Source: Liriodendron chinense
Taxonomy: Eukaryota > Streptophyta > Magnoliopsida > Magnoliales > Magnoliaceae
Length of the DNA stretch: 64,000 bases
Direction: 5' to 3'
Assembly (NCBI GenBank): GCA_003013855.2
Contig: PVNU02000424.1
Span: 3,782,001-3,846,000, forward strand
Shown: one piece after another, positions 43,660-56,466 of the stretch
Numbering within the stretch: position 1 is the first letter of the stretch
How the letters are laid out: every line of letters begins with the position of its first letter
Notes under the pieces: generated by a model
The model's input: only the letters and a program-made list of their open reading frames with translations
Databases searched by the model: none
Told to the model about the DNA's origin: nothing
Position numbers and translations under genes: made by a program

Positions 43660-45620
43660 GATCAAGGTAATTCTTGTACGTCGATTGTTGCCATATTAAC
43701 CTCAACATTAAGTGGGAATGGATCGGTGTCGATCAGCATCGTCTCACCCTCAACTTTAGAGACTTGAGCAAACCCTTATCAATATTTTATACAGGACTTG
43801 AGCAAACCCTTATCAATACTTTCCTGTATAACGTTCCTAAAAGCGACGAAGTTGTTAGTAGCATGTGTATGGGTTCTATGCCACTTAGAATACTCTTTTT
43901 TCTAAATTTCATCGTTGGCTGACATTGTTGGGTAGCTTAATGAATTTCCTAGCCAACAAGAGATCGAAAATTTCATCAGCTTTAGTAAGGTCAAAGAAAA
44001 ACATCTTAGGTGTCTTTTAAGCCGTGGTCTCGCAGGTTCAGCCCTAATCAGAGCCGAACATACAATGGCTTCCTGGCCACCACTTCAGCCACTAAAACGT
44101 CATAGTTAGGGTTGTAATAATACGTTCCAAGTGATGAATTCCTTTGCCTCTCTCCTTCTCAGCGAAGGATCTCATATCTTGACATTTTTTTAGTCAAATC
44201 ATATAAAAAGACAAACTCTGTTCCAACAAATTGGAGTTCGTATTCCAGGCCATCTTGTGAGAGTTGCATAAATTTAGCCTCGGTCATCATTACCTTGCAT
44301 GTGCATTTTGCTCATTTAAAGCATGCAATGTAACTTTCACAAGATTCATTGGGCAACTGACGAAATCGAGCAATATTTGGCATAGAAATTTCTTTATCTC
44401 TGCAATAGAAATGAGCATGAAATTTCTCTTCTATTTTTGCCACGTTTGGATAGAATTGGTCGGCAGATTTGAGTACCATGTGAATGTAATCGCTGTTAAA
44501 GAATGGCCAAACAACTGTAATTTGTAATAATCAGTATTAGTAAATTCTCCACATTGTATAGTTAATCAACCAACATGCTCAATGGTCGACTGACCAGTAT
44601 CTCCTGTGAATAAAGCGAAATTCGGTTGATAATTTATGGGTAACGGGTATTGTCGGTCAATCCACTCCGGGTACGATTTATGGTAGACTGATGGTGTGGT
44701 TCAACCAAGGACTTTGGCTGCCACTTCTTAAACCATTTGCATGATTTAATCGCGATCCAAATGCCGCAATTCACCCTAATGGTGGCAGTTCTAGGTCTGT
44801 TTGATCATTTTCAGCCTCAATTGTCTAATTTATAAGGAGCGACTGTCCTCCCAGGATGCCTTGGTTCCTCTCATCGTGAACATTATTCCTGGGCTCCCAA
44901 TTAGGTCTCTTGAAATCATCAAGTGTCGGAATATTTCCAGCTTCGTGAATCAATGGCGGAGTTATGTTCAACGGAGGTACCGGCATGGGTTGAGGCAGAT
45001 TCCCAACTAAGCTGGCCAAACGCTGAGGTTCTGTTAACACCCTCTAATTGATGGTTGTCATTAATCAATTCATATGCTCAGCCTGAGATATCATCCATCT
45101 ATTGAATGCTTCGGGCTGAGCCCGCGATTGTTTGGCTCGCAAGCATGTCATATCGGCCTGTGTCCTCCCTTGTTCTACAATATGCTGGATCCCCATCTGC
45201 AGTTCATATATTCCATGCGAAAATAGACTCAATAGGGTCATTTTAGGAAGTAAACGCCCTGTTTGATGGATCATTGGCTACTTCTGGAACAAGATTCAAG
45301 GGTACAAGTGTTGTTTGAATGGGCCATTCCTCTTGGGGAGGGACCACAATAGGTGTTGCAGGCTCATTGGCACTGGATGCTCGACCACTGACTCAATGTC
45401 TCGTATTCATAGTAACATGGAATGAAAATGAATCCGTATGTATACCTGAACTTCAAGTCCCACCAGGCGTGCTAAAAAATTGTTGGTTCTCGATTGGATC
45501 AAGGCCTCTGGCACGTGTGTGGTGCATGTGCGAGTGTGCTAGAGTTGACTATATGGCTCAATTCCAACTAGTTCAACTTCAACCCCAAGTGCCGAAATAG
45601 GCAGATACGTCGTGCTCGAC
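43660..45620 (-). pseudogene. Relic of a Ty3/gypsy gag gene
   Basis: On the minus strand, pieces read as gag between in-frame stops. QAEHMN lies near 45070. A capsid-like segment at about 44640-44400 reads FTGDTGQSTIEHVG, then FTWYSNLPTNSIQTW. FDLTKADEIFDLLLARKF lies at about 44010-43950, and KWHRTHTHATNNFVAFRN near 43860. The order and motifs fit plant gypsy gag proteins (Retrotrans_gag family), of another family than elements A and B. No pol domain was seen next to it. Confidence 0.7.
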
Positions 45621-48353
45621 CATATATGACCAAAGCTTAAAAAGGTCAGTCGCCTATTTAGCCACTTGTTCTATAAGTTCAAAGAGATCAGGCGATTGAC
45701 GAAGGCCAATGTTCTTCCTTTGGAAATGGGTTGTGCCTTACTTTTAACCAGAAAAGACTTTTTCCAAATATGAAATCGATAACAGTGACAAACGGTTGAA
45801 CAGATCAACTGTCAGACAAACAATTCTGAAGAACGAGAACTGATTGTATTGAGATAAAAAGTCCAACGAGTGTGGAACAACAACTATAACTAAGTTTGTC
45901 CAGCGAGCGTGGATGAGCAATTACAACTACTCCTATATTACGAATTCCACTAAGATAAGCTAGGGAAATGATAAATAGAGTTTATTGTTTAATTGGTGTG
46001 ACACGCTTTCCTTTGTAGATTTCCATTCTTATTCATAGATTAGTAATAACCATTTAGATCCCTTATTTACTCTAGTTGTTACGACACTTGAAATTCCTTG
46101 AGATCTTTTATCTCCTTTGCAACATTTTGAACTCCTCATCTCTTGCCTCGACTGCTCGCCTTTTGGAAGACATGCTCCAATCTTGAGTTGTGTTCTCTCA
46201 CCTCAAGTGCAAGGCTGCGATGTAGTAATAATTCTCGATAAGACCAAGGTTGATCCTTAGGGATTATCGTAACAGTTCTAAACTACGTAATTAGGATGGA
46301 CTAAATTCGAAATTATATTGATGGATGAATTTTAAGAGCATAAAACTTTCTACTTTAGAATAAATAAGGAAAATAAGTACTAGAGCACCAATGATCCACT
46401 TATAATCATTCACAATGTCGATTCAAATCATTCAAGTCAATAACTCAATTGGAATCGGAGTTCTATCCCTATCCAATTGGAATATGGAGTAATCAAATCA
46501 TCATAACATATCTAATATAGATGGATCATCAATTGATGTGGTTTTCTCATAACAAATAAGGCATTGAGCGTATTCAATCACACAACCCAATCCTTCATAA
46601 AATAATGAGATCACATTCATGATTATTTCTCAAGTCTTGTCACTATACTTGATTTAGAAGCATGAATTGAACTGCTATTAAACTAATATCAATACATAAA
46701 CATCTATCTTAGATCAAATCAAAAGATATGAACTTCTTCTAGTTTAGTTCTAGATAAGCACTTAGGAAACTTGGTTTATAAGATCTCATAGCATTCAATA
46801 TATCATGATGAATTTTAGATCTCTACAACCCAAAATTCTATCAACAACACCCCATTGATCAATCTCAGTAAATCATAACATCATATTTAAGTTAAATCAC
46901 AAGAGATAGAAGATTAAACTAAAAATACCAACTTTATTTCAAACTTGAACTGGAATTGTTCATAAATAAATTTTAAATTACTTGAAACAAATCAAACTAA
47001 GCATTGTAAATGAGCATAAGCTTCACCTCTTAGCCCTAACTAAGAGGTTTAGCCAACCATGGAGAAGGTTGAACTAAAACTCAAAATAAAACTAAGAAAA
47101 CGAAACATTAAACTAGAAAAATTTTGAAAAACGAAGTTGTAAAAGCTCACCTTTGATCTTCTCCACCTTTAGCATGACTAAAATTCTTTTAGGATGACTT
47201 AAGAAGAGTGTGGATGTGCCCTTTTATAGCAAAAATCACTCACTGCTTCAAATTGCGTAAGAATTTACGCACTTACGTCGGTTATCGGGTGCCCGACTAG
47301 TGTTGGTTGGGTGCCCAGCCATGTCCATAAAAGTTCAAGCAAGAAACTAAAATTTCTGTCAATTTCGGGTGCCCGGTAAAGTGGTGGTCAAGCGCTCGAA
47401 GGCCAAAAGTATAATTTTTCTCCCTTGCAGGGTCATCTGCTAAACTTTTTGCAGTTTACTTTTCTAGCTTTGCAATTTAACTTTTCTGGCCATTTCAGGT
47501 CTTCAACTTGATTCTTCAAGGCTTTTTCTCCACTTATTTTGCTCATTAAAGCTCACGTCTTCTAATTACTCTAAATCCTTCAAATTAGTATTAAATCCAT
47601 GCCATCTCTCTCTCTTTTACCTACAAACACAAAACAAGCACAAGTCCTTATCTTTAACAACTTAAACTATGTAATTGTGCTATGAATTGGGGTTCATATA
47701 TGCATAATTCCTCGCTCAACAAGCTGCCACCTGTCGCTCTAGGAAATTTGCTTCATGTGACTTTGCAGATCACGCGTGTGCTGTGCCATCTTGATGCATG
47801 CCACATGTCTTCTCCCATTCGCTCTCCTAAGCTCGGTAAAAAATAGGGTACAATAAGCTCATAGTGAGCTGATGATGTGACACATGTACTTACATTAAGA
47901 TTTTGACATCTAAAAAGCTGGAATAGGGATCTTGGTTAGGTATAAAGTATGCAAGTGTCCATTGGCTTGCGGCGGGCCAACGGTCCACTTGGCAACATTT
48001 TGTTTGACAAAATGGGTCCCTTGACACCTACTGGAATGGAAAACAAAAGTATGAATGATGATGTCACCATTGGCCTGTGGTGAGCCTATCGTTTTAATTT
48101 CATTAATTGAGTCCAAGAGATGCCGATGACGCTTAATATGTAACTCATTTGGATTTGTGATGCTTTATGAGTGACATGGAGTCATAGAGACAACTTTATT
48201 GAAGTAAGGCGTAAACAAAGTTTCTTGAATAGTCTGGATGATTGGTTAGGATTTGATTAGTCAGTTCTAGATCTACCGATCAGGTCTTTCTATTGCTCTC
48301 GTGACGTGCTAAGAATCATACTCATTTTATTTATTGGATTTTTAATTATCCTC
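45621..48353. other. Unassigned AT-rich DNA, probably old repeat
   Basis: No ORF of note. The stretch about 46200-47660 has features common in decayed LTR elements: GTAGTAATAATTCTCGATAA near the start, and CTTTTATAGCAAAAATCACT with CGGGTGCCCG words near 47220-47380. I cannot define its borders. Confidence 0.35.
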
Positions 48354-48987
48354 AGGGCTTGTTTGACACTATGGATTTGAGAGGAAGTGATGAAAAGTGG
48401 ATTCCATAATATGAATTCTCATCAACTCCAATTCTTATTAATTCCGAATTTTTTGTTTGGCGGCCTAGATTTGGAGAGAAGTCAGACAAGAGGGAATAGA
48501 CAATGTGGATTTTAATATCACCGTATGCCTACCTATACTTTTGATTTTAATCCTACTATTCATTAATTTTTAAAAACCATGTCGTCCATCCATTTTTATA
48601 TATCATTTATGCCAGCTCCACATCTTAGGTGGACCATAAAATAAGAAAAAGTAGAGAGTGACCTTTATGATGCACAGAAGTTTTGGATTGAATTGATATT
48701 TGTGTGGTCCATTCATCTAGGTCTTTATGACCTTATCAATAAGTTGGATGGCAAATATACATTACGTTGGGTCCCACGGTCAAGGACCACTTTGGGTCCC
48801 ACGTTAGGGAGGATTTCTCATCAAATCCCACCTTTTTTGGAGGAATCAGAAAGGAGCTAAAAAGTGCCTTTTTGAATTCTCATGGATTCTTATGAAATCT
48901 ACTTCTCATCAAATCCTCTTCACCAAAGAAAGGAAAACAAGTGATTTCTCATCACTTCTCATTAAATCTATGGTGCCAAATAGGCCA
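48354..48987. mobile_element. Diverged Tourist-like MITE (relative of the one in element A)
   Basis: The ends AGGGCTTGTTTGACACTATG and TATGGTGCCAAATAGGCCA are imperfect inverted repeats. The inside is recognisably the reverse of 16046-16691 (for example GGGTCCCACGTTAGGGAGGA and CAATAAGTTGGATGG). No clear target duplication remains. Confidence 0.7.
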
Positions 48988-49265
48988 TAAAGGTACTTAG
49001 GATCGAAGCTCCTTCGCAGCCAAGTAGTTTAGCCTTATTTTAGGAGGGGGTGTTTCCAACCTCTTCTCTCAAAGAAGCATCAAGAGATTATATAAACAAC
49101 CTGCTCTTGCTACACCGACTTACCCAAAGTGGGTTCCACAGAATCAGTTGGTTTAGCACGAGTCATGGGATCCCTCAAGTCCAGGCCTCTTATAATTCTT
49201 CTGGATTCGACGTCTCAAATCCAACTGGCTGGACCTCAATTTACGGTCCACCTAGCCAATAAATT
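48988..49265. other. Intergenic DNA, nothing recognised
   Basis: No gene or repeat structure seen. Confidence 0.5.
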
Positions 49266-49580
49266 CTAACCTTTCATGTACTCCTTGCATCCAATCCATC
49301 CACTAGGCTTGCCCTTGGATGAGAATTTCCTTATAAAAAAATCAATCACACCCACTTAATGAATGGTCCAACCTTTCATGTACTCCTTGCATCCAATCCA
49401 TCCAATAGGCTTGCCCTTGGATGAGAATTTCCTCATAAAAAAATCAATTACACCCACTTAATGAATGGTCTAACCTTTCATGTACCCCTTGCATCCAATC
49501 CATCCAATAGGCTTGCCCTTGGATGAGAATTTCCTCATAAAAAAAATCAATTACACCCACTTAATGAATGGACCACACTT
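49266..49580. repeat. 102-bp tandem repeat, three copies, upstream of the RBM39-like gene
   Basis: Copies start at about 49267, 49369 and 49471 with the unit AACCTTTCATGTACTCCTTG ... CACCCACTTAATGAATGG. They differ at only a few bases, so the amplification is recent. Confidence 0.9.
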
Positions 49581-49599
49581 GCATTTTTATTATCTATTC

Positions 49600-50242
49600 A
49601 TGTCTAGAAGTTGTTCTCTACGATGTGGCACATACGAAGACCAGATGGGCTGAGTTTTACATTAGGCGATCCACATGGTAACCTATTGAAGGGTTGGATT
49701 TCACATTTAATAACTTGGAAGTCATCCACTGGGTAACATAACTTGTAATCCAACCGGTTGTACTCATACCTTCTCTCTAGAGAATAGAGTGGATCATTGT
49801 TCCGGGAGCCCATTGAAGATTAGGGTTTCTCCTACTCGTGTCCTTCAGGAGCCCGACAGAGAAGGACTCTGGACAGAAGAATACTCCAAGAAGAACCACA
49901 GTTGAGAAGAAAATTTGGAAAGTTCCCTCTTATATTTTCTTCTCAATCTTCCGAAAGAGAAACTCTTTCATCAGCTTTGCGAACTAGGTAACTATGAAAG
50001 CCTCAGTTCTTCTATCAAAAAATTCCAGAAATTCCTAGGGTTTTCTTTCTCTTCCATTGAGTTTTCTCTCCTATTTCCTCTTTTCCTCTATCTAGCGTTT
50101 TTTCATCGGATGCCTTTTCTTTTATCTTTCATCCTTTTGCAATTTTTTAGATTTTGAGTTTCGAGAGTTTTATCTCACACAGATTATCACAGCGTCTCGA
50201 TTCGGTAATATCTTTCAAGGTCTTTTACGACCTTGTTTGTTG
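49600..50242 (+). promoter_or_regulatory. Promoter and 5' UTR of the RBM39-like gene
   Basis: ATTAGGGTTT at about 49819 and CTAGGGTTTT at about 50035 are reversed telo-box motifs (AAACCCTA), common in plant promoters of RNA and translation genes. The 300 bp before the ATG are T/C-rich, as expected for a plant 5' UTR. No clear TATA box was assigned. Confidence 0.5.
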
Positions 50243-50850
50243 ATGGATTTCGACGAGTACGATTACCTAGAGAAGACAGTGGAAAATCCAGAGCCTCCGA
50301 AAGAGAAGGAATCTGCAAATGGCGATGCAGTGAAGTCGGAGGAGAGGGACCGGAGCCGTGGTTCGAAACACCGCAGTGAGGATGCTGACCGCGACGCAGA
50401 CCACCACCGCAGCTCGAAGCGACCGAGATCGGAGGACGAGCCCAGAGACCGTGACCGTGACCGTGATCGTGATCGCGACCGGCATCGGGAACGAGAGTCG
50501 AGGTCGGAGCGGAGCGAGAAGGACCGGCATAGGAGCAGCAGGGAACGGAGGGATAAGGATTGGGAGGAGAGGAATGGAAAGGAGAAGGACCGGGAGAGGG
50601 ATAGGGAGAAGGAGCGGGATCATGATCGTGATCGGGATCGCGACCGGGACCGGGATAAAGAACGAGAGAAGGAGAGAGAGCGGGAGCGGTCCCGCCGAAG
50701 CAGGAGCCACTCTGAGAGGCACCGGAGTGAACGTGATAGGGATGTGGAGCTTGTGAGGGACCGGGAGAAGAGCAGAGATGGGGAGTTTAAAGAAAGAGAA
50801 AGAGAAAGAGAAAGAGAGAGGGAGGTGCGAGACCGAGACCGGGATTCAAG
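50243..50850 (+). CDS. RBM39/CC1-like splicing factor, first coding exon
   Basis: ATG at 50243 begins MDFDEYDYLEKTVENPEPP, the conserved start of plant RBM39/CC1-like (CAPER-type) proteins. Next comes an acidic/basic arginine-rich region with long RD, RE and RS runs (residues about 35-200), typical of the RS domain of SR-related factors. The exon ends AAG|GTATTTTC, with the donor GT at 50851. It is 608 nt, so the intron splits a codon. The family acts in pre-mRNA splicing in the nucleus together with U2AF65-type factors. The RRM exons that should follow are not visible to the end of the window, so the gene is partial here. Confidence 0.85.
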
Positions 50851-51799
50851 GTATTTTCTTTTCTTCTCTACACATAAGACTATCATGTCTAGATAATGCC
50901 TCTTATTTTATCATGCAGTGTATTTAAAGTGATAAGTTGATAGTAATGTGGAAACCTCTATATAACTAGTGTATAGATACACCAAAAAAAAAAAAGCAGT
51001 GCATAGAGTATTCTTTTGGTGAACAATTAACGGAGCTAGGAATTCTTATCATGTATGGATCAAAGACCTAAGAGAATAGAATGGTATTCTCTCAGTAATT
51101 ATTTGATTTATATGGATACACATTTATAGATAGACACTGATCTTGCTTGTTGCGTCCCATGTGCTTTCGGAGTGTGTTCAAGTGTTTTTAGTCGTTAGGC
51201 TGCGAATAATGGCATTCTCTTTCCATTATTTTGCAATTTGAAAAGGAAGTGCAGATTTCATTGAAGCTCTTGTTTCATGTTCATGATGAGTACCCAGTAT
51301 GGTTGTGGCTTCCTGCTTTTGTGTTTTTATGCATGATAAAACAATAATAAGAAAAGAACAGGTGAAAATTACATCCAAAATAAATAGCAATGAACGGCAA
51401 GCCTTTTCTTTTCTCATTTTGCTGTGTTATCAGATTTGATGCACTTGAGTGATGATCTGGGCTGGTGATTCCCATTCCTGATATCCAAAGTTTTTAGACT
51501 TGGACTGCTTGAGGTTGATGCCTAACTATCTAGTGTGCGGAGTTGCAAGTCAGGTGGCTTTTTGCGCCTCTCATGAACTTCTTGGTAGAGAAGGATATTT
51601 GGTGGATTCTTGACTCTTGTATGATATTGGGTGAGAGATGGTTCCATGCTATTGGCTTGACACTTCCATTATGAAGTTGACTCCATTTGTCGTATTTGAC
51701 CCTGAGCTCAGTGGACCGACTTGGTGTCACACTACAGGGATGCCAAGCCATGCTTGGTGAGGTTGAGGTATAATTTAAGTCTGTATGGTAAAAGGTGGG

Positions 51800-52050
51800 C
51801 TCAACCTAGAGGCTTGTGACAGGTTGAAAGTTGAAACTCCTAGGCACAACCAGGCACTTCAACAATTCAGGGAAGATTAAACCTGGTTTATAATGTCATT
51901 GGTGAGCCTACTTGAGTCGCCTCAACTAGAGACTAGCCTAAGCTCATGATGGGTTGAAAGTTGAAACTTCCAGGCACAACCAGGCACCTTGACAATTCAG
52001 GGAAGATTAAACCTGGTTTATAATGTCATTGGTGAGCCTAGCTGGCGATG
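51800..52050. repeat. ~130-bp tandem duplication
   Basis: Two copies start at about 51800 and 51921 and share GTTGAAAGTTGAAACT, GGCACAACCAGGCAC and TTCAGGGAAGATTAAACCTG. Non-coding. Confidence 0.85.
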
Positions 52051-53222
52051 TGGATTCTTGAGGCTTGGATTGTCATGGCCTGTCCAAAGTGATGGTTGAC
52101 AATGTAAAGCATCTGATATTCAATAAGGGGCTGTCAGGCTTTCATACTTTCTCGAGTGTGGCACTGAGGGGCTCTCAGGAAATGCAACATTGCAACTAGA
52201 CTTGAGCCCAACACTTTTTTTATTGGAAGTGCTGAAAGATTAGGAGAGACATTAGCCTTGGACTTGTTTTTCTATGACTTGTTCTTGGTTTGAAGTGGTT
52301 CGTGCTTGAAAGCCCATGTCCTGGGCTCCCATCCTAGTCCATTGAGGGCTTTAGTCACTATTTGTTTAAAAGAAGTAGAATTATATGAATTGTGTTATAG
52401 ACTTGTTTACCTCTATTTCAAGTTTCAACATGTAATAGGTTTGGTTGATTTCAAACTTTCCTCATTTTTTTCTACTGTCCCACCCCTGGCTACCAGCTTT
52501 GAAGCCGATGGGGGTAGCTTCTCCAAAACTCAATTCTGTTGATGAGCATTAAACTTCATGTTCAATCGAAAGCCACCATCAATTGACCATCAACCACATA
52601 CTCGTCTCAGACACCATCATCAACAAAATTATTCTTTTTATCACTCCATACTCTCACCCCGGCCTTCGTTTGAACAATTGGTGCACATTCCTTAGGTAGC
52701 TTCTATAGGAAAACTGATGATACTCATGACATTCTAGCTGACATCAACTTAGATTATTTCTTTGGCCAAATCTTAATGGGCGATTTGTGGTTTACTGGAA
52801 GCAACTTTTCTGCTATGATGAGTAGAGGGAATAAGAATGATCAGCCTGCAAATCTTTAGATCTTGAGCTATTTTGGAGCCCTTTCAAAGTGAGTGTTACA
52901 TAGAAATATAACTTCCACATTGGAAGCAATAACTAAAGCATCTTGAATAATTTGTTCATTGAATAGCTGCCTCACTTCTAATGATGAATTTTGTACTACT
53001 TTGTCGATTCAATATATAGCTTTGGTTTCGACCTTTTGTTCTCTTTGGAGCAAAATGACTCATTCTATCCTAGATTCCACCTCCAAATATCATTTTCAGG
53101 AAATAGGGAAATAATTCCCAATATAGGAAGAAGGCCTATTGGCGAAAATTTGTGACCTTCATCTAAGTGCCAGAGCCTGTCATCTTTTTGAGTTTTTGAG
53201 AATTTAAGGCCAAAATAGGCCT
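52051..53222. other. Intron DNA, nothing recognised
   Basis: No gene or structured repeat seen. Confidence 0.5.
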
Positions 53223-53233
53223 ATCACAATGTC
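53223..53233. repeat. Left target-site duplication of the LINE
   Basis: ATCACAATGTC, repeated exactly at 58047-58057. Confidence 0.85.
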
Positions 53234-55447
53234 TTTCTTTCTTTTTTTTGGAGAATGAAACAAAATTTATTGAAAGAGCCAAGCTCCAAGTGAACAACGA
53301 AGCAAAGAAAAAAAGAAAGCAAAATAAAAACCTAAGCAATTGTACAACTCGAGACCCACAGAACAACAAGAAAAGAAGAAGCTAGCAACAAGGCTAAATC
53401 ATCTCAGGAATGAAGGAATGCTAGATCTGTCTGTGTGGTTTAGATAGATTGACCATTCTTAGATGTCCTTGAGGATTTGGATAGACATCGCTGAAGAGGA
53501 GGCGACGGGATCCCAGAAGCATCACTAGTTTCTTTCGAGCCATATAACCCAAAGGAGGCCATCACCACCAATCTCCACATAGCTTTAGGGGCCTCCTAGA
53601 GACAACTCCATGCCAGGCATGTAGGAGACGTTGGATCGAGTTTGGCATCACCTAGGGGTTGCTGAGTCTATTCGAAAGGGAGGGCTGCACTTTCGCAGCA
53701 TGTGGGCAATGGAGAAATAAATGGGGAATCAATTCTGCATCTTGGAGGTAGAGGAGACGTATTTGGGAGGATAAAATCGTGACGTTGCAAGTTATCAATC
53801 GTCAAAATCTTTCCTCTAGCCAACATTTAGACAAATGCAAAAGAGACCTTTTTGGGGAGGGGGGATCCTTGATTGGAAGGGGTCCCATAGATAACTTTTT
53901 AGAAGGAATGATTTGGTGGTAAATCTAAGGAGATGCGCCCACAAGAGGCAGTCATCTGCAGTTTTAGGAGTTGGCTAGATTCCATTTAAGAGATGAAGCA
54001 GCTCCATCAGGGATGTATTTTCTAACTCAGAAAGGGCCCTACGGCAAGGGGGACCCCAAGCTCCTGCACCAACAGGAGAAAAAATTCAAAGAAAAAAATG
54101 GAGAGATCAAAAGAGGCTTTATAGTTAAAGCTGGATAAACAAATATAAGGGGCCTCTCTAATTTTCCAACTAAAATATAATATGAGAGCCATCTCAAAGA
54201 TATGCTAGCGGTGAAGGAATTCTTAAGACCCATAATAGCCTTCTCGGTCGAGGAAGCTCTATAAGGAGAGGTTGGTTTAGTGTAGTAAACCAACCTCCCT
54301 TCTCAAGACCTTACTTCCCAGCTATGGATTCCCTTCACCTGTTGTCCGTCTTAGTTTTGAAGTGCCATAGCCCCTTTTTGAGAAGGGCAGAGTTGACATC
54401 CACTAGGGGCCTAATGCTGGCACCTTCCTTAGTATAAGTTTTGCATACCCTAGACCAACTTAGCAGGTGGAATTTATGTTGGGAAGAGTTGCTCCTCAGA
54501 GAAAGTCTCTCCTTAATTTTCGATTTTAAAAATAACTGATTTGAGGCTATAGAATAGTGAAAGGAAATAAGTTGGAAGGTTAGATAGAGCCAATTCAATC
54601 AGGGTAAGACTACCTCGAAGGGACAGGTGACCCCTCTTCTAAGGGGCAAGCTTCCTTTTCATTCGTTCAATTATAACGCCTAAAAATGCTTTGCCAGTTT
54701 GCCAAGGCAAAGGGGAAGACCCAAATACTTTGAAGGGAAGGGGCCTGCTTTACATCACAAAATTGCTGCAAGAGAGGAGAGAAGATCATCAAGGATGTTG
54801 ATGCCCAAAAGTTCACTTTTGAAGATAATTTATCTTGAGTCCAGAAAAAGCCACGAAACAGCCTTGAAACAGCGAATGACTATCCTCATGTTACTCATTG
54901 CCAAGGAGTTGGCTTCATAGAACACCTTGATCAAAAGCGATAATAAAAGGAAAAGGGGGAAGCAGGTCTTTTTGCCTAGGATCCCTAGATGAGGCAAAGC
55001 ATCCTTTGGGAGATCCGTTGATCAACATAAAAATAAGTAGAAGATAAACAATTGTGAATCCAGCCATGCTATTTGTTGCCAAAACCGAACCTGTCTAGCA
55101 TATAGTCTAAATACCCCTAATCAATATGACCAAAATTTTTCTCTACATCAAATTTACAAACCAGACCCCTTGGCCGGATTTGTGGCGCGAATCAATACAT
55201 ATGTGAGCGAGCAATGCACAGTTCAAAATCTGTCTATCTGCTAGGAAGGCTCTTTGAGCTTCAGAAATAACTTCAGAAAGAATGGTCCTAAGCCTCGAAG
55301 CTAGCAACTTTGCTAGGATTTTGTAGGGAGCCCCCACTAGAGTAGACTTATTGGATGGAAATTCTTTAGTTCTGAGGCCCCTTCGACAGAAAAGTGCAAT
55401 GAAGGAGTTCCAAAGAGGTTAGGGAATCTAACCACTAGAATAGAAGT

Positions 55448-55493
<46 letters not shown>
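55448..55493. repeat. (AG)n microsatellite in the LINE
   Basis: About 23 AG units, uninterrupted. Confidence 0.95.
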
Positions 55494-55494
<1 letters not shown>

Positions 55495-55761
55495 GGAGTT
55501 AATATTATCCCAAAAAAATTTAAAAGAAAGGAAGAGGAAAACCATCCAGGCCTAGAGATTTGTCTCTATCAAGGCTGAAAACAATTGCTTTGATTTCCTA
55601 CTCAAGGAGCTTCTAGAGCATCCACATCCTCGATAGATATCTAAGGAATCTCCAGTTTATCCAACTAGGTCTTAACCAGGATTCAGAGGAGAGCATAGAG
55701 GAGCAAAAGGAGACAAAGTGGTTGGATACTTGCTGATGGTCAACGACCTTAGAACCGTTAA

Positions 55762-56466
55762 GGGCTGTTTGGTTAGCTTCTGGAAACCTGTTTCCAGCTT
55801 AAAATATGGATTCTAGCAAAATCCAATTTTAACTGGTGTGTTTGGTGGCAAATTCTAGCCAAACAAGATTCCATCTGGAAACCTAAATTGGATGGACTCG
55901 GAATTAGTGGAAACAGTGTGGGGGACCGCTTCTACGGAAGGGAAAAAAGGCGAAAGTGAGCGTCATTCAATATTGACGATAATACCCCTAAGGTGGTGCC
56001 CACCTCGATGCACGCATTGTACATCTATGATGCATGCATTTTATATCCGCGCGGTCCATCCGTTTTGAGAGCTCAATTAAGGGCATTAGACAAAAAACGA
56101 GAGAGATCTAAATCTCAAGTGGACCATACCACAGGAAAACAGTGTTGATTGAACGTCCACCATTAAAAACTTCCTAGGGGCTCACTATAATGTTTATTTG
56201 CCATCCAACCCGGCCATCTGTCTTGTGGGACTACTATAGGCCAGGGGTCAACTTCTTAAGTGAATTCAAAGCCTAAGTGGGCCATGCCTCAAGCAACGGT
56301 TGTATTACACAATTCTCAACCAAACAGAATATGGATTACACAGTTTTCAACCAAACAACAAGTTCCAGATGGAATCTAGATTTCCAATTCAGTTTCTGCA
56401 ATTTTGGATTCCAATATTGGAATTTGGATTTTCTCTAGAATCTAGATTCTGCAACCAAATAGGCCG
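55762..56466. mobile_element. Tourist-like MITE nested in the LINE
   Basis: The ends GGGCTGTTTGGTT and AACCAAATAGGCCG are imperfect inverted repeats. TAA flanks both ends (55759-55761 and 56467-56469). It is 705 bp, with no ORF. It lies between the endonuclease linker and the RT part of ORF2. Confidence 0.8.

Noticed and set aside
49915..50157. 80-codon frame before the RBM39-like start
   Set aside because: It lies in a T/C-rich 5' UTR, is hydrophobic by composition only, and has no similarity.
50267..50722. Open frame of 151 codons on the minus strand and 132 codons in another + frame
   Set aside because: Shadows of the arginine-rich exon of the RBM39-like gene; the repeated RD/RE codons keep other frames open.
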